Of a stretch of 64,000 nt of DNA, positions 56,183-64,000 are shown one piece after another. The notes beneath the pieces are model-generated. The model did not search any database, was not told where the DNA came from, and worked only from the letters and a program-made list of their open reading frames with translations. How positions within the stretch are numbered: position 1 is the first letter of the stretch; every line of letters starts with the position of its first letter. Source of the stretch: Caenorhabditis remanei (lineage: Eukaryota; Nematoda; Chromadorea; Rhabditida; Rhabditidae). The DNA lies in the NCBI RefSeq assembly GCF_010183535.1, contig NC_071330.1, forward strand, positions 12,753,717 to 12,817,716, read 5' to 3'. The translations under genes were made by a program, and so were the position numbers.

Positions 56183-56619
56183 TTTTTTTGTAAATTTTTC
56201 CCTATTTTTAATTCTTTCTTGTTTTAAATTCGTGTCGAGACCCAAAACGAGTAGATTACGGTAGTTTTTCAAATGATTTGTTTTTGCCAAAATTTCTTTC
56301 CTTTGATCTTATTTCATTTCCCTCTCAGAATATCCTCTTCCAAATCCCTTCTGCCGATGATTGATTGTATTACGGGCAGAATATATAAGTGCTCCCCCTT
56401 TTTCTTGTTTAAATCAAATTATTTTATACTTGCTCAATTCCAAAAAAAACCTCTGAAATTTCAACGAAACCCCGCCTCCTTTCCCCCCTAAAACAACGTA
56501 ATTCACTTCTTTTTTGTACATTTGATACATGTCTTTTAGCATTGTGTGTGTGCCTTCCTGTGAATTCTTTTTAAAAAACATAGTATTGATTGAACATTTT
56601 ATTGTAAGAAAACGGAGTT

Positions 56620-57394
56620 TTATTCGATTCTCGGAGGGTTCCGCTCACTTCCTGACTGCTTCGCGATGTACTCGCAGAGGCGGACAGCTTGAATGTCGGT
56701 GGCCTGGAACAAAAATGAAAATTTGTTTGCAGCGAGGCTACTCCCTAGTGAGTTTTAACGCAGGCAGTCCTAAAAACTCACCTTAATTTTCTCTCTTTTC
56801 CCAATCTTCGCCACTTCGTTCGCCTTTCCGAACAACTCCGCCAACATGTCCTCGGAGGCCTTCTGCAGCACGTCGAGTGCATCCAAACGGATTTTAAACT
56901 TTCCTCCATCCTCGCGCACTTCCTCTCCTATTATTTCCTTCACGAGTTCCTTGAACTCCGCCTTGTCAATACATCCGTTCACAACACGCGTCGAGCGAAG
57001 TTTCATGCCATGATCATTGCATTCTTCACCTTCAGATTCTGATGATTCAGAATCCTCGGAACCTTCCTCCGAATCATCGTAATCCATTGAATCGTCATCA
57101 TCTTCTTCGCTATCCACTGGCGAGTGGGCGTGACCAATTGGGACATCGATGACATCAGTGACCGGGGACATCGTTCCATTCGGACCACGACGACTACGGT
57201 GGAGACGGTCTTCAGCGATACGGACACGTGGTGTCTGGAAGTATTTTTTGATTTTTCAGAAGATTTTATATTTTTTGAGCTAAAAATTACAGAAAACCGT
57301 TGGATTTTACCACCATCGGGTTACTGTACTTTCAGAAACATACCTGTTCTTCATCCGCTCCCAATCCTGAATCGTTTGGCTCAACTCGATTCAT
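56620..57394 (-). CDS. Histone H3-like histone-fold protein with an acidic N terminus
   Basis: Three minus-strand exons, phase 0: 57394-57344, 57234-56782 and 56703-56620. They encode 195 residues. The N-terminal half is acidic and serine-rich (SEEDDDDSMDYDDSEEGSED). The C-terminal half reads as a full H3-type fold: FKELVKEIIGEEV (helix 1), ALDVLQKASEDMLAELFGKA (helix 2), KREKIKATDIQAVRLCEY (helix 3). The pattern ALQxASExxLxxLF...N..A...KR..I...DIQ..R is that of H3. There is no H3 tail (no ARTKQ start, no K9/K27 context), so it is neither canonical H3/H3.3 nor a typical CENP-A. It may be a non-nucleosomal or specialised histone-fold protein. It is tail-to-tail with tat-1. An AATAAA-type signal (complement of TTTATT) lies just past the stop. 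Confidence 0.8.
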
Positions 57395-57686
57395 CCTTTT
57401 GTTTGCTTTTCCGTTCTTTTTTGAATCGATAACGGGTAGGAATAATTGTGGAGGTGGAAAATCGAGGATTTATTGGTGGGGGAGGCCACGTAGGGAGAAA
57501 TGGGGATAGAGCTGGGGGGTCACGTTTTTAAGAATTAAGAAAATTATGAAATTAAGAACATTTTTGAATTTTAAAAAAGAATGAAAAAGCACGTGAGAAT
57601 CGAAAGATGGAGAAGAGGGAGAGACAGTCGGCGAACCATCGTCTTATCTTTCCTCGCGCCGGCTTACATTTTCGGTGGGCCGCGTG

Positions 57687-58764
57687 CACAGGTAAAGCGC
57701 GATGGATCCATTGTGGGTCCATATGCGTCCATATCGAATATGGATCCACATAGGATCCATAATGCGTCCACAAATAAAACGCGGATCGCGCGCGGATGGA
57801 ATATGGATGGGAGGATGTCGGTCGTCCTCGGATTTCCGTGGATCGCGCGTGCATCCATATAGGATCCATATTCAATCCACGCCCGATCTGACTTTCCAAC
57901 GATAATCCGATATTCCGCTTTGCGTGTTGTTTATAATAAATCGAGGCGAATTATTTTTTAGGAGTTTGTCGAAATTTTCTCCGTTTTCCAGAGTTTTCAC
58001 CAATTTTTTGACAGTTTTTGTTGAAAATAAATTATGGTTCACTGAATAAAAAATAATTAAGCTATTGCCGAAACAAATTTCTGTTATTTTTCACCAAAAC
58101 TCGGTAATGTCATTGAGAAATTTTTTGGAAATTTATGGTTATTTTCATGAGAAAAGTTAAAGGTTTCCACTATTTTTCTTTTCGGAACGACATGATAAAA
58201 TACATTTGCAGGTGGAATAAAAGGTAAATTGGTAAGTCTCTGTCGTTCCGAAAAGAAAAAAACGGGACTTTTTCTCTGTAGAAGTGTTCTTCTTTCCGGG
58301 TATTACTTGAACTCATTTTGTGTAAACTGGATTTAAAAAACCTACAGACTATTTTGGCAATTGAAAAACAAAAATTGAATATTTAGTATACTGAAATTAC
58401 ATAAAAGTGAAACCATAATTTGTTTTTGATGAAAAGTGAGTGGAAACGGAGAAAAGTTTGTAGACGAACAGAGTTGGACGAGATCTGAAAACGGAACTTG
58501 AAAAAAACAATAGATAGAACACAATACACACCTTAAGAAACTTATAGTTGCAAAAGAATAAGTCTCTAGTATGCGAAACAGCCACAATATGTGGTGGTAT
58601 GAACCCAATCGAATCAAAGAAACCACGGATCGCGCGTGGGTGCAAAATGGATGCCGCCCGCGCGTGGATCCATATGGATCCATAATGGATCCATCTGACA
58701 TACCCACAGCATCCGCGCGCGATCCGCGTTTCATCCATAATGGATCCATCGCGCTTTACCTGTG
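57687..58764. mobile_element. 1.08-kb element with GGATCCAT-rich ends
   Basis: The ends are inverted repeats that read CACAGGTAAAGCGCGATGGA inward. Both end regions (57687-57890 and 58620-58764) are dense in ATGGATCC, CGCGCGATCC and CATATGGATCC palindromes. The AT-rich centre has no gene. No target duplication is clear, so the boundaries may be off by a few bases. Confidence 0.7.
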
Positions 58765-59417
58765 TGGTTGATGTCGGTGTGTCGCCGCGTCCGATCTGGC
58801 AAGTTATGCGTCGTTGACTGCAGTTAGTTGGTTCGTGCCGCGGGCGACGAGAAAGGTTTTTAATTTTTTTTTGTAGTTTGGTTCTGAAAAATAGAAGTTT
58901 CCGAACGTGGATGAAGAGAAAGATTTCTTGTTATTTTCGGATTCAGAAAAAAGAGGATTAAAAACGCTTCATTTTTTTCCAGATTGATCGACACCGATAA
59001 GTCAAGTTTTCAAGCCAAAATCAACTTTGACCCATTTTTTTATTTGATTTCATGTTTCGAAGTCCTGTACAGCGGTAGCGCACTCAAATACCCCGAACAT
59101 ATAAAAATCGGTTAAAGGGAGGTTAGAACTGTAATTTATGTAAGCGAAAACTAATTTGGAAAATTAGGTGAGAATATTCGCCGTCGGTTATGCAACATGC
59201 GGATAAGCAACATAATGGAGGTGGTGGACTTTTTGATCGTTTGAAACTGAAGACTTGCGTATAGCTTTCATTTTTTGCATAGTGAAAGCGCAGTAGTTTA
59301 AGAACATGGATTTGAACTTCTCAAGAAGATTCCAATTACAGCGAGTATTAGTTTTTGTATATATATTTGACTAGCCCAAACGCTTTTCATATATAAGAAT
59401 GATTAAATTTTATTATT

Positions 59418-61074
59418 TCAAGCAAAAAAGTGTCTGACAAACGAATTCGGGTATTCCTGTAGAAGTTCTTCATTAAACTCCTCTTCCAACTCCTTCTCCT
59501 TGATATACACATCCAAATTGAAATTGAATTGATTGACAGTATCCTCAATGTGAAATCTTCTTCCAATCCATTTATTGTCAAGGAAAACTTTAGGACCCTT
59601 TCCACCAATGAACGGTGAAGATTTTTTGAAGCAGTGTAATCGATTTTCTTGTAGAACATATCCCGAAGCGATACCTAACAATTCTTCCTTATTTGTCTCC
59701 TCATTGAGCTTTTTGACAGTTCCTGATTGCACGAAAAACTTCATGTCTAAACTCAAATTCTGCGGCTTTTCCATAGTGACCACTTGCAATATAGTTGACA
59801 TTTTCTTCTCAATATCCTTTCTGGCTACAGCAAACCAATGTGACAGATCCATCGTTATTCTATCCGTTGGGAATATTCTTCTGATATTCGGAATAAAATT
59901 GTCGTATCCTCCCGGAGGTTCCGATTCCGGAGGGAGGTTTCCCAAGCCTCTTACACACTCTTGTGAATAGGACAAACTCACTTCGACATGGTTGAATTTC
60001 AAATCTGAAAATTATGAATTCAATCAAGTTAGAGCTAACAGCTATACCTGATTGCTTAGTTTTCGAATATGGATCATTCAATCTGACTCGAGTAAAGTAG
60101 TCATACCGTAGCCATTCATCACGACACACGTATTCATTCGTTTTGTGCAACATACTGAGTTTTATCGATTTCACATTCCATTTTCTTAGAATGATATCTA
60201 TAACCTCTCGAGGCATATGCATGTGGTTCTCTTCATCATTTGGGAGTACTCTGGTCTCATTAATCCAAATAGCAAGTTTATCACAAGAGATGGTTGAGAG
60301 AATAGTTTCATCCAGCTCTTTGTAACATTCTTCTTTGTTTTTTGACTTAGCGAAACAGTACTCTGCAATGTCTTCGAACAGTTTATCTGTCACATGCAGT
60401 TTTTTGTAGTTCTTTGAATAAATCATAGTTTGTAGTGTACTAAATCGCAATGGACCATACTCTAGACACTTCTGAGCAATATTAGAACATTTCTCACACC
60501 CATCACATGCTTCCTCCAGTCCAATCAATGTTTGGATGTGTGTACCTGTAATGTAGAAAGTGAATATACAACAGTTCTTAGTTTTAGATGTAAACTCACC
60601 ATTAGTTCCAATCAGTTGAGAATGAATGAGGTCGTGAAGTCTTTGCTTAAATTTATCTTTCAACATCCACAGTTTTCTTGTTGTAATTTTTCGAACTTTC
60701 ACACCAACAGCAGTATTCAGGAAGCTGAAGAAGAATCAATATCACAGAAATAGTACACCAACCCTTACATAAAATACTTACATAAAATATGGCAGCACAT
60801 CCTGTTGACTGATTTTCCGATAATTGATATAAATATAATTCTTCTTTAGTTTAATTATATCGTCTGTGTTGTAAGCGTACTCTATCTTCATTGTCCGATG
60901 ATTTCTTTTGATTAGCCGTAGAAATGTGTTATTGATTGATTTATTCACCAATCTAACATCCAAATTCTTGCTGAAGTCATCGGATAGATAACTGAGAATG
61001 TTTTCAAGAAGATGTTGATTTGTGAATACTTTTGCATACAGTATTTCAGTTACAGAGTTTTTCTTGACAGACAT
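59418..61074 (-). CDS. 500-residue protein with an F-box-like N terminus
   Basis: Four minus-strand exons, in phase: 61074-60782, 60724-60600, 60545-60048 and 60004-59418. An upstream ATG in the same frame (61098) would add eight residues. MSVKK was taken because the preceding codons look like leader DNA. Residues about 20-65 (LLENILSYLSDDFSKNLDVRLVNKSINNTFLRL) fit an F-box-type helix bundle. The remainder (LEEACDGCEKCSNIAQKCLEYGPLRF, HMHMPREVIDIILRKWNVKSIKLSML, SYSQECVRGLGNLPPESEPPGG) is not a domain I recognise. Nematodes have large, fast-evolving F-box families that bring substrates to SCF ubiquitin ligases, and this may be one. That function is inference from a weak motif. Confidence 0.7.
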
Positions 61075-61429
61075 TAAAACAGAGAAGAAGGGGAGCATTA
61101 CAGAATGAGAAAAAGAGAGAGGAGGAGGAATGAGGCGATCAGGGATTGTCCGCAATCGATTCTATCTCAACACGGCCAGTTTCCCAGGGTACAGATGGAT
61201 ATTTGAATGACCCTTTCACACCCTAATTACTCTCATCCTCCTCCATCACCAAATCCAATCCTTATTACTGTGTGGTGATCCCTTATTCATGTATTGGTTG
61301 AGTCGCTCATTTCTTATTTACCGAAAACCTCGTTTGATGTTGAAAAAAATCAATAAAAACTGAAAAAAAAATTGACATCAATTGTGGAAAAATCGAAAGG
61401 ACACATTAAGATTTGCGATGCGCGAACAG

Positions 61430-61495
61430 TATGTTGCGGTACTGTAGCGTAAGTGTTGCGGAAAGGATGCTGGTGTGCTGCTCTGGCGCTGCGAC
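61430..61495 (+). repeat. Fragment of the 28354-29209 element
   Basis: GTTGCGGTACTGTAGCGTA, GTGTTGCGGAAAGG and GTGCTGCTCTGGCGCTGC occur in the same order as at about 28430-28490. Confidence 0.8.
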
Positions 61496-62162
61496 ATTCT
61501 AGATGACGTCAGAAGACGTATTAAAAGATTTTAGGACGGATTCAGCAGAAGCGATTGTGACCACATTTCTATCCATTGCTACAGTACCCCTAGCCAACCG
61601 ACAGTATCTAATACTGAACCACAGTATCTCTAAACTACAAACTACATAGATGTTTTTTTAGTCTGGAATGCCAGAAAACTTTTGCTCCACTTTCTTCTTT
61701 TGAATTTTTTTTAAAATTGAAGCATGTTCTGGGGAGAGGGAAATAAAGTCAGATAGAATTAAAATGATAAAATACTCTATAATTGAAGCAGAGAAGAATT
61801 TATTTATAATGAGAACAGTAATGAGTTAATTCAGTTGTAGTTGTAGAGGCGGGCTGGTTATAGCGGAGGGATATGGGTATATTTTAAAGAATATTGAAGT
61901 GAATAGAATGAAGAGAATAACATGGGGAAGGTGTGCGAGCGGAAATTATAAATTAGCTGGAAGTCTGCTAATGTTTTAACAAGAATAAATAAATAAATAT
62001 CAAGAAGTAGGGCGGAAAAATTCCAGAATCATAACAGAGATTGTATTTATATTGTCTCTCAGCGGAGACTTCGTCGTGATTCCATCGGCTGGGATACACT
62101 AGAGGTCGATTGCAATCAATAATTTGCCGGTATAGGAAGGAGAGCGAATTATCATGATATCT

Positions 62163-62245
62163 ACAGTACCGCTCAATAGGATATGAAGTTTTGGTTTTTC
62201 GGTCATAATTTCTTTCAAATTGATCGGATTGACCTGAAACTTTGG
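62163..62245 (+). repeat. Diverged Tc1-like terminal repeat fragment
   Basis: CAGTACCGCTCAATAGGATA, then TTTGGTTTTTCGGTCATAAT, then AAATTGATCGGATTGACCTG follows the order and wording of the 76-bp Tc1-like terminal repeat at 5295, with many changes. It is a relic or belongs to a related element; no partner end was seen in the window. Confidence 0.55.
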
Positions 62246-64000
62246 GAAAATATTTATTGCAGAGTTTTCCTTTTGGAAAATCTTTACATCTTCAAATAGC
62301 CAACACAAACATGTATCTTATCATTATAAACTTACTTCGGACCGCAGTACTTCGACCAGTCGAAAAATTCAAAAAACATGAAAAAAATGAGAAAATTTTC
62401 AAAACAGTGATTTTTTCTATACCAGTCGGTTGGCGCAGCCTACGGCTGCTCAACCTCCTTTCCTACACCACCCTTCTCAGTTTTACAGCGCCTGCGGCGC
62501 TTCCTAAATAATTCAGACAGTCGGGGCATTTAAAAGGTCACCGACATCTGGATCGTAAACTTCTCTTCACTTGGTGGTAGATTTTGTAAGCTGAGCTGTC
62601 CGTTCCGGGAGAGAACAATTGCAAAATCTTTTCAGATTACAATTCTACAAAATTTCTCAATTACCTGTTCTATCCTGATGGAATATAGAAGTTAGAAAGA
62701 ACGGTTTTTGAATTTAATAATCGGGATTTTCTTCCTTTGATTTCCTTATAAGTTTTCTTTTTCCCTTCTCAAAAGCGAGTGATCATTCAGATTTTCAGTA
62801 ATTTTTCTATCCTGAAGGAATTTGGATTTTAGGATGAGCGATTTTTTACTTCACCTCTGCCGGAACTATTTTAAAATACTCTTACAGAAAACTGAATATT
62901 GGTAACTTCTCGAAAGGGGAAGGGATCATTGATCACTTTTTTGTAGATAACCGAGTTACGACAAATTTCCTTATTCACAAATTACCACCACTTCTTGAGT
63001 AGTATTCTTCCATTTCGTAAACTCCTAAGCTTCTGGGTGTAACAGCGCCAACGGCGCTTTTTTAGTGGGACATCCGAGGTCTCAGGCTTAATTGAGCAAA
63101 ATACGGGGAATGCCTTTTTTGGCTTGAGACCGAGAAACCTTTACCGAAATAATTTTGCTGGAATTTGTTCTTCTATATTTTCCTCTGTTTGAACATGGTT
63201 TTACTGAAGCTCAGGAATTTGGATGCTTTCCTATTCAAACCTCCAGAAATATAATCCATTTAAAGTATTACTTTCAAGTTTTAGACCCCCTCCCCCCGGA
63301 GCAAAATGTCCAGCTTTCCGGGAGTTTTGCATTTTTTGACTGTTATCATTCAAAAGAGCAGATTCGAAACTATCGGGGTGTAAATTTATAGAGAATTCTC
63401 AAGACACACGGGAAGTCAATTCCCCTTTTAGAAATTCGGATTTCCTATTCTCTTCTTCAAAAAATGCTCTTACTGTATTTTTTAAGTTTTTGATATGAAG
63501 CTGCGGACAAAAGTTTTATTGTAAACTACCATCAGCTTCTGACACGGTTTTTGTGAGATTTTAATTTTTGAGCACCGTCAAAGTTGGAACTCTATAACCC
63601 ATTATGATGGAGTCGTAGCGGTGTGAACAGTGTCAAAAGATTGATGCAGATAATCACTTACAGCCACTGTTAGCCCTTTTGATCTACGAAATCTAGACTG
63701 TAAAGAAGTTATATACAACTTTCATATACTGATTGTCTATGTTCTTTTCAAAACAAAAAACCAAAAAACATTTCTGACCTGGCGGGAACGAACTCATCAC
63801 CCCATGCGTAAGAGTCATCTACGTAGACCGCTACACAAAATGAGCGCGGCCGGGCGCTCTCGAGAGTGCAGTTAAGAAACACCGAATCAGTAGTATTAGG
63901 GTTGATGAGTTTTCTACCACCCTGTCGGGACACACCTTTTCTCAACGCTTTTTACTGTTGAAATCGGCATCGTCTCCAGAAGACGTCAAATTTGATATTT

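Larger units (their letters stand above)
61075..64000. other. Region without a recognised gene
   Basis: No exon chain or known domain was found. Contents: a fragment of the 28.4-kb TIR element (about 61430-61495), a decayed Tc1-like terminal repeat (about 62163-62245), AGCGCC-rich short repeats (about 62440-62510 and 63040-63060), and a GC-rich patch near 63770-63880 that looks faintly tRNA-like on the minus strand. A neighbouring gene may start just beyond 64000. Confidence 0.5.

Noticed and set aside
63748..63880. tRNA-like boxes on the minus strand
   Set aside because: A TAGCGGTCTACG and a GAGTTCGTTCCC resemble A and B boxes, but no acceptor or anticodon stem could be paired, so it is only noted.

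Overview
The window is nuclear DNA of a Caenorhabditis nematode. Introns have GT..AG borders with TTTTCAG-type 3' splice sites, several first exons sit just behind a TTTCAG that looks like a trans-splice acceptor, and the gene set matches a block I know from C. elegans chromosome III (the Y49E10 region): ani-1, cccp-1, a class 3 lipase, snr-6, pie-1 and tat-1. The repeats and an inverted pair of nucleotidyltransferase genes suggest a relative of C. elegans rather than C. elegans itself. That species call rests on memory, not on an alignment.

Layout. 1-4.8 kb: most of anillin (ani-1, +), with its 5' end outside the window. 5.2-11.5 kb: a large inverted duplication. Two head-to-head copies of a Cid1/PUP-like nucleotidyltransferase gene share a near-identical divergent promoter around a central spacer of about 80 bp. 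The left copy carries an intact Tc1-family transposon exactly in the 5' splice site of its last intron. Each copy also has a different hAT-like MITE with an 8-bp target duplication in exon 2. 11.5-14.5 kb: intergenic, with MITEs. 14.6-22.7 kb: cccp-1 (+). 23.0-26.3 kb: an arrestin-domain gene (+) with a tRNA-Ser in an intron. 26.4-28.0 kb: a small TAZ zinc-finger gene (-), followed by a second tRNA-Ser. 28-32.3 kb: repeat-rich intergenic DNA. 32.3-34.9 kb: a secreted class 3 lipase (-). 35.8-36.3 kb: snr-6 (SmE, +). 36.5-39.05 kb: pie-1 (-), with an apparent frameshift. 39-43.4 kb: a pie-1/tat-1 divergent intergenic region. 43.4-56.2 kb: tat-1, a P4-ATPase (+), with two alternative 3' ends, intronic minisatellites and a tRNA-Gln in its last intron. 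56.6-57.4 kb: an acidic H3-like histone-fold gene (-). 57.7-58.8 kb: a GGATCC-rich palindromic element. 59.4-61.1 kb: a 500-residue protein with an F-box-like N terminus (-). 61.1-64 kb: no gene recognised.

The recognised genes mostly serve early-embryo or general cell functions (cytokinesis, germline silencing, splicing, membrane asymmetry, dense-core vesicle maturation), and no joint pathway is evident. The most striking structure is repetitive: about 24 copies of one palindromic fold-back family confined to about 14.8-34.7 kb, an inverted intronic repeat pair around exons 8-9 of cccp-1, and the inverted nucleotidyltransferase pair. Together these give this locus unusual capacity for double-stranded RNA. 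Exon coordinates were read by eye from splice motifs and checked for reading phase.
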